A DNA stretch of 64,000 nt from Embiotoca jacksoni (lineage: Eukaryota > Chordata > Actinopteri > Embiotocidae). The stretch lies in NCBI GenBank assembly GCA_022577435.1, contig JAKOON010000011.1:10611992-10675991 (forward strand). Direction: 5' to 3'. The position numbers and the translations under genes are program-made. The notes below the pieces were generated by a model that saw only the letters and a program-made list of their open reading frames with translations, ran no database searches and was not told the DNA's origin. The stretch's first letter is position 1. Each line of letters begins with the position of its first letter. Of this stretch, positions 11,435 to 25,400 are shown in pieces.

Positions 11435-12800
11435 AATGTTTCCCTTCCTGGTCTCGCGTTGATGACATAAATACTTAGTGAAGCTCAAAATTCTTCAAAC
11501 ATTGTTTTTACTTATAATAAACGCAAAACCGTAAATATAAAATTCTGTATTAACAGTATTATTACAGCAGTATAAATACATTTAACCGAGTATGGTGCAT
11601 ATAATTTTAAACTGCTTTTACCTGAGGCATTTTCTGCTACTTTACCTGTTCTCCACTATCTCAGGTCACACTCTTTTATTCCACCACACACTTGCTTAAC
11701 AGCTACATAATTAGTCTGCTGATGTATCAATGTGTGCATCACATTATGGGGCTAATTTGAATTATTTAAATGCTATTGGGTAGCTTTTCAAACTCCCCAA
11801 ATTAATCTTTGAATGCATAGTGTTTAATTTTTAGATGCTTAACTATAACAACCCAAGAGAATTCCACCCGAGAGACTGCTACTCTGCTAAGCTAGGCTAG
11901 TTAGCTTTCAGCAGGACCTGGTGTGTTAAAAAAAATTACTCGGAGGCTCGATTCAAAATCAAACATATCGGACATTTATTCTTGCAAGAAGGAGCAAATG
12001 CATGTACACTCAAAGAAGGATGTCCAGCATTGCTCAACGTCACTCCTCCGTAGGGCAGCTCTTATACAGCGTGACAAACAGTTGACAGTCACCCCAATTC
12101 CCTTTGTATCTGCTTTAATACTGGTAATACTGAGTTGGTTGTAGGTCACAAGATAAGGACACAGGGGAAGTCGTAAGAACTTTCCAGGAGCCACTTGCAA
12201 CTAAGAGTAAAACAAAAGAAACCTTGCAAATAAGATAACTACATAGAAACTTTCCACAGCCAAGAAGAAACAATCTTTTTTTCTTTCCATCATGGTGTTA
12301 CTTCTTTTTTATTTGTGAATTCTTTAGGATCAAAATTGAGTTTTCAAATTTACTTGAGTATTTCCATTTGACGCTACTCTAGACTTCAACCCCACTACAT
12401 TTATCTAGCAGCTTTAGTTACTATTTACTTTTTTGATCGATATTTTAAACCTAAAATAGGTTAAATTAGCTTCTATGCACTGATATTCTTTGCTTAGATG
12501 CGTGAACAGTCGGCCTGGTATGTGTTGAATTTTGATCTTCCGTGACGGCATTAAAATGCTGCTCCAGTCATTTATACTTGATAAATATAACACTCTAAAC
12601 TAGGCCATTTTGCATATTGAGTACTTTTGATACTGTAAGTACATTTTCCTGCTTACTTTTTGAATGCTTTTGAACGAAGGGCATCCACTTGTAATTGAGT
12701 ATTTTCTTTTTTTTTATTCTACTATTTAATAATAAAGACGCGAAAACTCAATCCAACCAGAGGTTAATACACGCTTACATGCCGTAAAAGGTGAATAAGA
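11435..12800. other. TTC28-PITPNB intergenic region
   Basis: Mostly old repeat DNA. Phrases at 11600-11690 and 12330-12420 ('ttacttgagtatttccattt', 'ccactacatttatctagcag') resemble a common teleost hAT-derived repeat. A solo LTR is inserted at 11924-12292. No gene seen. Confidence 0.55.
11924..12292 (-). mobile_element. Solo LTR, copy 1 (369 bp), 5-bp target duplication
   Basis: Bounded by TG...CA and flanked on both sides by TGGTG (11919-11923 and 12293-12297), a perfect 5-bp duplication. In minus orientation it has a TATA-like box (complement of about 12060-12070), followed by a polyadenylation signal aataaa (complement of about 11972-11980), the order expected of U3-R-U5. It matches the element at 42971-43486. 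No internal retroelement genes are present, so it is a recombined solo LTR. Superfamily (Gypsy, BEL or ERV) cannot be decided from an LTR alone. Confidence 0.85.
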
Positions 12801-12849
12801 CACGCCCACTACAACAGTAAACGTCACATTAACGACGGCGTGGACGCTC

Positions 12850-12945
12850 CGGCCAATCAGATTTCACCAGGAGGGCGGGACGAACTTGTTGATAACTCTC
12901 GCTGGTGTCGACTCGCAGTGCGCAGCCGCAGCCCGGGTGACGAAG
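12850..12945 (+). promoter_or_regulatory. pitpnb: PITPNB proximal promoter / 5' UTR
   Basis: A CCAAT box in context ggccaatcag (12851-12860) and a GC-rich box ggagggcggga (about 12870-12880) lie 70-95 bp upstream of the start codon. The surrounding DNA is CpG-rich compared with the repeats upstream. The transcription start is not visible. Confidence 0.55.
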
Positions 12946-12965
12946 ATGGTGCTCATCAAGGAATA
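12946..12965 (+). CDS. pitpnb: PITPNB exon 1 (start codon, MVLIKEY)
   Basis: ATG at 12946-12948 in context gaagatgg; 20 coding nt end in phase 2 (TA) before gtgagt. The next exon supplies the third base of Tyr7. The start matches the invariant N-terminus of the family. Confidence 0.9.
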
Positions 12966-13112
12966 GTGAGTCCGAAGTGTTTTGTTTTTTTAAAAAAAAA
13001 AAATGTCTTTCGGCGCATTTAGCGGGCGATTTCCACCCGTCCGAGAGCGAATTAAGCGAGCAGTAAAACACGCGTGTTTCCGTCCGCTGCGTTTTAACGG
13101 CGCCGCAGCCGC

Positions 13113-13144
<32 letters not shown>

Positions 13145-15001
13145 CCGAGGTTTTAAGCAGGGTGGATCAGGACGCGGATAACGGGACGCACCGGTCTTTT
13201 TTTTTTTAGGCGTTGCTAGCCGCGAGCTAACGCTAGCGGCTTGAGGGGGGGGGGATGATTAGCTTCTTTAATGAAAACGAGTTACATTAAAAATAAAAAA
13301 AATAAAAAGGCTTACACGCTCGGTTAGTTAACCGGCGGCTGAGATTACATCGCCGGTTAGCGGCGCGTTAAAACGTCCGAAGCGCCGTCACGTTAAGCTC
13401 TCGCGGTCTCGTGAGCGACAGATTAAAGGTTCTCCTTCTCCGTCGGATTTAATGCTAACCGGCTAAAGTTAGCTTTAGCACCCGGCTAGCTGCTAGCATG
13501 ACAACCGAGTTCAAGTGTAAAAAAAAAAACATCCAGAGCTCCCGGCAGATAGGGGGAGGGGGGGGGGGAAGCAGACGCAAAAAAAACAAAAAAAAAAACC
13601 CTCGGCGTCAACGAAAAGACTTCCGCAGCGGTAGGGAAGGAAGGACGAACTCCTTGTGCTGTTTAAGTTTGCTCGGCGCTAGCATCGGACAGCTAGCCCC
13701 TTTAACTGGGCGGCTAACGCTGACATAACAGCAGCGTTTGCTTTTGTTAACACGTTTAATCATAAGAGGTTTGTTGTGTTGGAAATGCCCGGTGGTTTAT
13801 TTTATTTTTTATATTCTGTGGTCTTGGTAAGGTTGTTTTTGTTTAACGATGCAGCTACATATAACGGTACCTGTTGTTTAGTTGGTGGGCGATGCCACAA
13901 AATATTCAATCTCGTATCGAAAGGAAAACGATGAATAGCATCGATACCTTCTCGTTTTTGAAAAGCAGCTAATCCGCAATCGCGTCGAGGGGAGATGAAT
14001 CTATCGTGATGATCGATGCGTTGTCAATATGGGCTATTTTTGGGTTACCGCACAATGTCAAGCGTTTTAATGTTTATTTTTTTTATACACGCGTTATCAG
14101 TATGTGAATTATTTAGAAATTAAAGTTGACAACGGGCCAAAAAGGCCCCTAAAAGCTGCACAGGTAACACCCTCAACCTCCCCAGTCAACTTTGTAGGCA
14201 TGCCAGGGGAAAAATGAAATTGAAGGACAAGCTTAAAGAAAACAAATACACTCTTTCTACAAGAAATATATGAAAATACAACTCCAGACAAATGTTTACA
14301 CTCGGTTATTTAATGATACATCCCTTGGACAGGGACTGTGGGGGGGTGGGGTGAGGCAGATGATGTGTTGAGTGTCCACAATGTGATCGAGGTTCGGGGA
14401 TGTGGTATTTTCTTCCATCATCACCCCCAAAGATTCGGAAAGATGTCTTACATTTACAAATTAAGCCATCGTTTCATTTTCATTCATTTTGATTTCTCAC
14501 TGTTTACGTACCTGAATCTGTCATAATATCAGACAGAGGACAGTCAGTCCTACACCTGCAGTGATGAGGTTTTCAATTTATCTATTGACGTCTGTATTAT
14601 ACACATAAGAAGGCTGTTAGGCGCCAAATGAAAGCGTAAATAGCGTGTCCTGCTTTCTCTCACATTCTGTACAGACGACTGCCCACTTCTCTTTGCTTTT
14701 TATTTACTCCTCTTGGCACAGATTGCTGAATACTTTAGGCATTTTAATCTGGACTCTGTCTTTTAAAAAATGTAGCTCCTTCACATTCGGTCCAGGGTGC
14801 AAGTAACCCCTGCCATTTTGTAAATACTTGTAAATACTGTAAATTGTTTTGGATGATGATGGCAGAAGTTGGCCCGCAAATATCTTTTTATAATGTCTCA
14901 CATTGTCCCGGATCTCTTTTGATTATCTCTAAATGTGAAGCTTTTTTGTTATTTACCGTTTTTGACTATTTTTACTCGTATGTCGAATATATATGTATAT
15001 T

Positions 15002-15033
<32 letters not shown>

Positions 15034-18000
15034 GTTTGAACTAAAGAACTGATCACTGCAAGGTGCACACAGAAGCAGCAGAGATGGAAATATTGAGATC
15101 ACTGTTCATGCACAGGATTTAATCTAACTAGAGTTGAAATGATAAATCAATAATCGGTAGATTGACGGAATGCTAATCAGCCACCATTTTGATAATTGAT
15201 TCATTGCATCAGTCATTATCCAAGCTAAAATAATGGGGGGAAAAACCTGCCAAATATTTTCAGATTTCAGCAGCTCAAAAAAGTAATTTTGCTGTATTTT
15301 AAGCATATCATCATCATCATCATCATAAACTGAATAGTTTTGGACTTTTACCCGAACAAAACAAGACATTTGACGACAGAACCTCCAGCTCAGTAACTGA
15401 AGTATGATTGATGCTAGTATCAATAGTTGAAACACCTTCATATCAGCAGTATTGATACTTTGGGGATTCATCCACCAACACCTGCACAGCTGTAGGATGT
15501 TAAACTAAGCCTGTTTAATTGCGTCCATTGTTCAGAAGGGCTAAAATAAATCACAGCAGAAAATAAATCGCCACTGCATTGTTTTCTTTCAGAGGAATGT
15601 TGCAGAGTTTCACCTGCAGTATAATTATTCTCCTATTGTGGCTGCAACTAATGAAAGTAATTATTTGTATTGTTAATTAACCTGTGGATTATTTTCTCGC
15701 TTAATCGTTTTGTTTATGAAATCCAGTAAACAGCCGTCACAAATTCTCGGAGCCAAAATTCGGTTTAGCCGACGATCTGAAAACAGAAGATGCTTCGTTT
15801 TTCTGTCACATATGAAGAACAACAGAAAATCCTAAGAAACGGTGAAGTAATCAATAAACCAGCAACTCTATTGAATACCATTTCCTTTGCTTTGTGAGTC
15901 ACATCTGAATAAATATGTCTCTGGGACTGGGATATTTATCCTTACCCACGGAATAATAACTTTTCTGTGTCTTTTAACCAATTACATGAGACATGGTCAT
16001 AAAATTATCCAGTAAAATATTGTCCGGGAAGTATAAATTCATACAGGCCAGATATGAAGGATGCTTTCAGCTGCTCCGGCGGAGTATAACTCACTTTCTG
16101 CTCTTTTAACATGACGCCTCCAAATCAAAATACGATCTGTCTCGACACGTTAACAGCCATCGATTCATAGCCGGCGCATTGTTTTTGAACGACATCATCG
16201 TGGACGCATGAATTGTAAATGCAAAACGGTTTCCCCATTTGGGCAGACGGAACAAGGCTGCAGGTGTAAATGGTTGGGTGTGTACCGTAAAGTGTTCGTG
16301 TTGCAGATTTTCATGTTCGTGCCGCACTCGAATAGAAGTAACTGATGAGCGAGCGAGCGCTCCGGTAAGCCGCCACGGTGACGGCTGTGGCCGTGTTGCC
16401 TCAGTGCGACTCTGATGGTTAAATCTTCTCCGTTTGAGCCTCGACGTCTTTCCCAGCGTTCAGCCAGATGTTGATTTGTAGCCCCCCCCTCCTCCCCTTT
16501 TTATTTATTTTTTTTTTAATTTTTTTGTTTTTGTTTGTCTTGGTTTCAGAGGCTCTTTTTTTGGCTCGTAAAAACTTTTTTTTTTTTTTTCTCCACCCCG
16601 TCAAATTTAGTGTCATAATTTGACATTGTGGTCGATTATGTCACCGTATTAACCCGCTAACCTGCTCTTTAGCATTCACAGCTTGCATCATAATGTACGA
16701 GAGGGCCGCTATCGCTGTTGTGAAATTCAGCTTTGTTCATGATTGACAGACAAACACTCGGGCCCTTCAGGATATTGTACATTCCTAGCGAAATAATTGA
16801 TCGGCTGTTGTTCGATTTGATTAAGTCACGGCTGCGACTATGCGATATTTGATCAATTAATCTGACAATTACTTGATTGATTAATTGGTCTGTAAAAATA
16901 AGCGAAAATTGTGAAAAAAAAATTATTGTTTTCCTTACTGGATTTATTTCATTTTCTTGTTTTTGTCCAACAAACAATTCAAAACCCACGTTTGAGAAGC
17001 TGGAATCACTGCATATCAGAACAGTTAGTACGACTACTAATTGATGGATTAACTAATAATTTGAGCTCTAGTTTACCTGAAACATTTGTTTTGTTGTGTG
17101 AAGAGAAATAAAAAAAAAAAAACTGCTCATAATTCAAATTTAAAGCCCTTTTAGTGTCTCAGCATCCCCACAGTCTCTGTGCTGCAGGTGTCTGAAGGCA
17201 CACAGAGGGTTTTACACTGCAGTTGACACACGTTCAGGATACTAAAGATGAAAAATTGCAGACACCATAATCTGACCAGTGGCGGGTTATTCATATCTCC
17301 ACTGGAAGATAGATGAAACGGTTTTATTTTAGCAAATAATCAATAACTTATTAATTATTAACATACCGAGTCGTCACCCTAGAACGGGACACTTTATGGT
17401 GTCGCTTGGAGGTTTGAGCTCATCACGCGTACATGTTTTTTTAATTTAATATTCATGTTGTTATTGTCCCTTTTGATTATATGTCGTCTTCAGTGAAATC
17501 GATGCAGCACTGCAACAGTTTAATAGAAAAAGAAAAAAAAACACAGCTATCGTCACGGGGAAAATGCTAGAAATTTGCGGTTTCACTGATTTATTTCTCA
17601 TCTCGTGCCGACATTTGCCGATCAATGAAATAATCAGGTGCGGGCGCTCTCTCCTTTTCGGGGCACCAGATTAAAACCGGGCCTCGGTGGCCCGGTCGAT
17701 CGATCGACCTCAAAAATCTCGCGCTGTAGATTTTGTGCATTTCGCCGGAGCCCCTCCCCCACGGTGGTCCGAGCCAAAACCACAAACACGGCACACTCTG
17801 CCTGTTTGTGTTTCTGGTTGTGCTACACGGTTCCTGCTGTTAAATGACTGTTGGGGATCAAAGTCCGATTATGTCTCATAACGTAACGGGTGTAACGACA
17901 GATTATATAAACGGTCTGAATTAGTCGTTGCGTGAAAGACGCATTATGTCCGTATAGTGTCGGGGGGGGGGGATATCTCACCCGGCACGCGTGAGCTGGA

Positions 18001-19363
18001 AATGCAAGATGTTTAGGATGTTTTGTGGCTACAACTATTCACTTTAATGCACTCGACTATTGGTCAATAAAATTTCCCTATAATGAAAACAAATGCTTGT
18101 TATAATTCTCTTAAACCCCCAAAAATACTCCTTCAGATGGTTTGTTTTGTCTCAAACTGAAAAGAAGTCAGTTTACAAACACGGGAAAGCAGAAAATGGC
18201 AACCGGTTTATTTATTGTCTTTCAGCTCTAAAATGTTGCTACAACTCGTTGTCATACCGAACATCCTGAACAGTTGATTTGATTGTGAAAATCGATTTTT
18301 ATATATATATATTTATTTATTTATATATACAAATGAAAAGCCATTTTATATATATATTCTCTATTACGATCCTCATTGACTTGGCTATAAATACATATAA
18401 TGGCTTTCCATTTGTTTACCTTTTATAAATGTTTAAACTGAGCCTGTGAGACTGCATAAGCTCCGCCCCCCTTCAGCCTTCATCAATCGGTGTATGTTTA
18501 GGTTGAGGGTGTGTTGCAGAATCTGCCAGTCGTAGCCGAGTGTTGGTATGAGAGGAGGAGGAGGAAGAGGAAGAGCCGCTGCCTGAGATTCCCTTTTTCC
18601 TGTGTGTCTGTTTAGTGAATACCTTCGTTCCATAGTTAAGCTGTAATATGCATAAATAAGCAGCACAATATCGCGTCCTGGATGAACTCAACTGTGACTC
18701 TGACTGCTTTAACTGGACTCGTGTGGAAGTTGTTGACTTGTAATTTATGCAAGAAACGTGGGTGGGGTGGGAGACCTGGAAAAAAAGAAACCGTTTTTAT
18801 AACTAATCATCACACTGATGTTAAAAAGGGTAAAAGAAAAGAAATATTGAACTTATTTTGTGGGCTCTGTATTTGTAATATAACGGATAATTAAGGAAAC
18901 CATTTCATGTTTTCATTTCTTTGTCTTGCTGCCGTCATACTTTAAATGACGGTCTTCAATTATATCAGAAAAGTTACGGCTCCTTCAGCTGCAGCCATGT
19001 TTTACCTGCAGATGGTCCACTTCTGAGTTTTAACATTTTAAACCACGAGACAGATTTTCTTCTTTTCGCACAAACAGGGCCAGTTCAGTATTTTTTTTTT
19101 TCCTCCAGAGGTCGTCTTGACTTGGAACGAAGTTTTATCCTCAAACTTCTTTTTTTTTTGGGCCTTTCAATGCACATCATGCTTTTAAAGAGCGTGATGT
19201 TTTTAAGTGCGTTTCATATTTTAAAGAAGCATAACCTCAGAGCTATCAAACCACTTCTTCTCCTCAGACTTTTAAGTGCATGAAAAAGAGCATGAAAAAA
19301 TCCACTCTTGCGTCAGATCGGTCTGTTTTTATGAACCACTTTTTTTTCCTTTTTTTTTTTTAA

Positions 19364-19403
<40 letters not shown>

Positions 19404-22400
19404 CTTCCTGCCCCACCTCTCCCTTGTTTTCCTTCCCAGCCGTGTAGTGTTGCCGGTCTCTGTGGAAGAGGTGAGTGTTGTTGCCTCCACATCCTCTTGA
19501 AGATTACATTAGCAATGCATTTTGAATTCAGCGTTTCAAGGCGCCGCTAACACGGTGTGTGATATAGCCACAGTTTGTTTAAATGGTGAAGACTGTTTTG
19601 CCCCCCCCACCCCACCCCCGCACGCAGAAAACGCTTCAGTGTGGCGCTCGGACTCGGGACAGAACCGTCTTTGTCCGCTCGCTCTCTGGTGTCACTGTGA
19701 GCGGCCGCACAGAAGAACCGAACTCCTTCTTTTTTTTTTCCTTTTTTTTTTTTTTTAACCGCCATCTGTGCGTGGCGTCGTTACAGCGAGCACATTTTTA
19801 GTGTTGACGGCTTAGCCTCAGAAGTCGTCCACGGCTGTGTGTTTTTAGTCTTTATTTGAGCCCTGAGTGATATCCAGTGACATAATTCATCGACCGACCC
19901 CCGTTCACAGGCTGCTGTAAAAAAACAAAACAAAAAAAACCATGACGTACTGTAGTTAGAGATGTCAATTTTTTTTAAGATATTATAGCATTTTACAAAA
20001 ATAAAGGATTTTCTCCAGATTGAACACAAGCGGAGGTGTTGCTAGTTTTAATGTCTCTTCCTATCGATTTTATCAGCAGCAAAATCATGTCAAATCCCGC
20101 TGAATGAACTTTAAATGTACCTAACGAGGGAACCAGATAATATTTGACTATTCTTCAAAGACCCGATCCAACATCGATCTGCTCGGCGCTTTGCTATTAG
20201 ATGGCAGTTTATATCTGTGGTAGACTGATGATCTGATGGCTTTACATGCAGAGTTTGTACCGTACCTAATTTTCGTTTTATTTTTTTTCAAGTAGTTATA
20301 CACAACTATTTAATCGGCATAGTATTTTTTGGATATTTTTAATGTTTGTACCGTAACATGTAATCTCGCAGCGGTACACACTTCTTCTTTTTGCTGCTTA
20401 ATGGTGGTTTGCAAACAGCTTTTAGGCGCTTCACCGCCACCTACTGGCAGTAATAACACATTACATGCTGGTAAAAACAAGGAAAGACTTTTTTTTTTTT
20501 TGTTTAAAGACGAGACGATAGTTGCATAAACAATTAAACTTTTTTTTATGATTTAATGACCATTTAAAAATGTAAAACAATCACGACACATCGTTAGAAG
20601 GGACAGAGCTTTTTGTTTTTTGTTTTTTCCCCCCAAATTTAAGTATTAAATCTTCCTCATTAACGGCAGGAAAACGTATTCATGAGGTTGATAAAATGTT
20701 ACTTGAAGCCTTTATTCACAGCTCAATATCACCTTGGATGTGAATGCATTCAGAAATACTTGATTAAATGACAATTAAGCAGCAAAATCACATTCAAAGA
20801 GAGAGGCAATGGTTTTCTTTCTGCGCAGCACCTAGTGGCCGTCTGTGGTACTGCGTGTTTGAGGCACCTGCACGGGCTTCCTCGTGGGACCCGCGGAGCC
20901 TTTTGCTTTGTTCTTGCAATTACTCTTCAGGATCCGTGGCTGTAGTTAAAGCTGCACATTCACTCTGCGTTCTCTCATCTCCCCACAGTATCAAGTAGGG
21001 CAGCTGTACTCCGTGGCTGAGGCCAGCAAGAATGAGACGGGAGGAGGCGAAGGCATCGAGGTGCTGAAGAACGAGCCCTACGAGAAGGACGGCGAGAAGG
21101 GACAGTACACGCACAAAATATACCATCTAAAGAGGCGAGTTGAGGAATAAACGGCATATTTCCGAAGAAAACCTTTCACGTACGCTCGAAAAATAAATAT
21201 TGACCGGAGGGCCTTGTATGTGCCAGAGATGAGCGGCGCCTGCAAATATTAGCTTGTTTCCTAACGATCACTGTTGTGGAAGGTTTCTTGGCATCCATCT
21301 GAGAGGAGATTAAATGTGATGACTCCTCCGCAGAAGCAGCAGCACCTCTTTTTTTATTTTTTTATTTATTTATTTATTTTTTACCTCATAATACAAACTC
21401 GACTCCATATTTACAAAAAAAAAACTAATTTAATTCAAATTTTTATTCGGAGCAGAACTGCAATGTATTATTTGGTAAAACATGTTTACAGGCTGTCCCC
21501 ATTTTAACGAGGGCGAAAGAAGAATAAAGTAAAATAACTAAAAAGTACACACTGTAAATAACTGAAAAATTTGTATATGGAAATTTGGTTGTTGAACAAA
21601 GGAGTAGCTAAATGAACCATTTTGGATTACGTAAAATCATTTCTAAACAGCTTTCAAACTTTTCTTGCTCAAGTCTTAAATGAAAAATCACAAAAAACGT
21701 CTGTCACATTAACCCAGTTCTAAACTGCAGGTATTTCTGCTGCGTGTCAGCTAAATATTAAACATTTAAGTCCGTTTTCAGGACCCTGACCAGCGTCTGC
21801 TCTCTTATTTAGGTACAAGGTGTGCCCTCCGTATTTAAAGGTGATGATAATATCTCCACACACGCGCCGCCACAACTTTATTAAAGGGACAGCGTTTTTG
21901 TTAAAAGTCATCCGTCTTCATCTCCGAAGTCATTTTCAGGCCTTTAATCTGAATCAAAGCTTTTGATATCTCCAGAAACGTGCCGACAGAAGCGTTCATG
22001 AGAGGGAACATGGCAGGTGTTTCCTCTTCGTGTCGTACGCTGTCCGACCGGCTCCTTTCATACGGCAATTGTACACCTCGATCTTTCACAAAAAACGGTT
22101 TATTTTACTTGTTACTGTAAACAGCCTGCTCCCGACTAAGACGTTTGAAAGACCCAGACTCTGATTTGTTTTTCCTTTTATGTGTTGCAGTAAAGTCCCG
22201 GGGTATGTGAAGATGATCGCACCAGAGGGAGCTTTAGTTTTTCACGAAAAGGCTTGGAACGCCTACCCGTACTGTCGCACGAGTAAGTTCATGCAGAGGA
22301 GGAATTAAAATTCATGCAAGCTGCACAGCTGATAAATGACTGGTTTGATTCTGGTGCTAACTTTTGTCTGTTTTCTTTCTTCTCGTTTGCTCGCTTTGCA

Positions 22401-25400
22401 TCATGGCGTCTGCAGTTGTGACGGTGAGTTGTTTTGTCATTTAAAAAAAAAAAAAAAAAAAAATGTTAAGGTTCGCACCACAAAGCTCATCCATCCGTTA
22501 GCTACACCTGCTAATGCTCGCAGGGGTCTGACGAGGCGGGTCACTTCTTGTTTAGGTTTACCAGTCAACCACACGGGGCGAACACGCAGAGACCGACGTT
22601 TACGGTCAGACCGGCGGGCGCTGCGGCGATGTAGTGCTGCTGGAACGACGCTCGTTCACAAGCTCGACTCAAAGACGAATGATCAGCTATTATTTGTGCT
22701 GTTAAAGTTAAAAAAAAACAAAAAAACTTCACACTTCTGGAAATATTTCAAATTAAAAGCCCTTTAGCGGTTCATTACGGGGGGGGGAATACTTAAAAAA
22801 AAAAAAAAAGGCTTTTATTGTGAAACATTTACAGAAACATGACTGAATTTGTTGAGGGGAAAAAAAAAAAAGGAAGATTATATTGTTGACTTTATCAAAT
22901 TGAAGCGACGGAAATACACGTTATTGATAGAAATACACGTTATTGAAAGCACCACACCAAACCTGCAAGTCCTTAGAAGTCCATATGCAGACTCCACACC
23001 TGCCTGTTTGCACCGCGAGCTGTGTTACTGTGAGGCCACACTCGCAGTGAAATCCAGCTGCACACGTCGTTCAGCTAAACCAGCCAGTTTAACGTGTTTC
23101 TACTCGTCTGTTTTCCCTCCTCAGCAGTTTGTTTTCGTCGTTTGATTTAACGCTCAAAACCGGACGTCTAATTTAGTTGAATTTGATGCAACAAGCTCCA
23201 GTTCAAATAGTTTGGTGTCACTTTGAAGCCCAGTGTTTACCTGCAAACTGCTTTCACAGGTTTAAAAATAGGAGCTGCGCAGCATCTCCCGTGTTGCTTG
23301 AGTCCCAACGTCTGATTGGTTAATTGGATTTAGCCGTAGGGTTTAAGCACATCTCCAGAAACCTTCATGGCATTCTTCGTCCTGTTTGTACCGGCTGAGA
23401 GCAGCTGCAGCACTCCGACCCGACTTCACGTTTGTTTTTTTTCCATTTCTCCTGCCTGTTTCAGAACGAGTACATGAAGGACGACTTCATGATTAAGATC
23501 GAGACGTGGCACAAACCCGACATCGGAACAGTAGAAAATGTAAGTGAGCCGACCCAAAACGCTGGATCCTACAACTCCCATAATGCAACATTGGTGTGCG
23601 CCAGTACCTGGACGATGCATTCAAAACAGTCCAAAAAAACAAAAACTTTCCACTTCTAAAACGTCACCGACTTGGCTCTGTAGAGGAAGGGGGCGGGGCC
23701 ACCGGCGTAAAAAGGATTTTCAAATTAAAAGCGTCTCAGGAAGCTGGAGCTGTTCCTGAACAACAAAAGTGTTTTTTTTTTTGTTTTTTTTTACTGCCGG
23801 ATAGAAGAATCAGTGTTAAACAGAGGACACAAAAACATGTTAATTTCTAGGTAAAATAGTTGTGTACTTAGTTGAAATTCCTGCACTACACAAGTTAGAG
23901 TCCTAACATGTAAGAGAACTTTTTATTAGTGTACTGAGCGAAGTATGTCATTGGGAACACGGCACACGTCCCCTGGTTTATAACACAACCTCTGTCTGAA
24001 AGCACAAAAACATCCAGTTGTTTTCACAGTCGGAACCGTGAGTAAAATCAGTGAAATGTCCCTTTTTAATCAGACAATCCTGGTACATGTTCATCAGGCC
24101 AAACAGGTGGAGACAAAAAGGTCGTCGTCACATCCTGGATTTGAATCTGATTTGACTTTACGCTCAGGACTCATTTGAATGAAGAAACGTAAACGTCCCT
24201 TGTTGTCCCACTGCTGACTCCATGTGTGTTTCCACCTCTGTCCCAGGTCCACGACCTGGACGAGCAGACATGGAGGACTGTGGAGGTGGTGCCCATAGAC
24301 ATTTCAAGCAAAGAAGAAGTGTCCTCCGCAGTGAGTTTTGAACACCGCCGCTGTTTATAAACGACGAAACTTTGAAAGGGGTGGGGGGAAAAAAGCCCTG
24401 ATTGGGCGGAATCTGAGAGGACATTTTTGAGAGGACTCGGGCGTTTAGTATAGGTGGTGGTCGCCTTTCCAGTCGGGGTCATCCAATATTTGGGCTAGTG
24501 TGGTATTAAGTGAGTGGCTCAGTGGTGAGCAGGTTTGGGTAACAGATTTAAAGCAGGATGTCTCCACCCTGAGGAGGAGCCGGGTCACACAGGTGGAGCG
24601 GCGGCCTCGGAGGAGCTTCGAGTCATAGGCTGCAAGTTAGTTTGTGTGCAGAAGATGGTGTTTTGTTGCATGAATACTTGGATTAACACAATGAAAACTT
24701 TTTGAATTTGCTTTGTGATTTGGACCTCTTTTTTTCTTCCTGGTGATTTTCCTGCGTTTCAGTTGAAGGTGTCTTTTTAAGTATGTTGTTCGGACAGATT
24801 TGAAACCAGCAGTCTGCCTGCAGCGCTTTTTTTTTTTTTTTTTTTTTTTCACGAGCTCACAGATTTTCAGTGGCGTCGCAGTAGGAGATAAGAGTGACTC
24901 CCGTTGAAGAAGAGTCCTGTTGCTGTAGTTGGTGTTTGCATTGATATTTGTTGTGTAGCAACTCCCACTATTCTGAGGGCATCAGTGTGTTCACACTGTC
25001 GGTACAGAAACACTGCAAATACCAGGATGGGGTACTCGGAATGGTAAAAAAAAATATATATAAAAGGAAGTGTGAATCTCTGGACACTTTCCACCCTAAA
25101 CCGTCGCTACCTTGGCTCCATACAGGAAGGGGGCGGGGCCACCGACGTAAAAAGGATTTTCAAATTAAAAGCGTCTGATGAAGCTGCAGCTGTTCCTGAA
25201 CAACAAAAGTGGCTCTCTTTCACTGCTGGACAGAAGAATCAGTGTGTTAAACAGAGGACGCAAAAAACATTTCTGGGTAAAATAATTAAAGCTGCAGATA
25301 TTTTGGAGGGCGATGTCTTCACACGCTGAGGTCATTTCCTGTCGGTGCAGAACAGCAGTGTGCGATTTAAAGCGACACTACTCTGTCAGAGTCCTGATGT

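Larger units (their letters stand above)
12966..19439. other. PITPNB intron 1 (6.5 kb)
   Basis: The first 600 bp are CpG-rich with long homopolymer runs (A run at about 13116-13143). Further on are TA repeats (15003-15027; about 18300-18350), three or more copies of one teleost interspersed repeat (15118-15440 reverse; 15640-15880; 16820-17075; possibly 18030-18270), and a pure CT repeat (19371-19400) just before the exon 2 acceptor. No coding sequence is recognisable. Confidence 0.6.
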
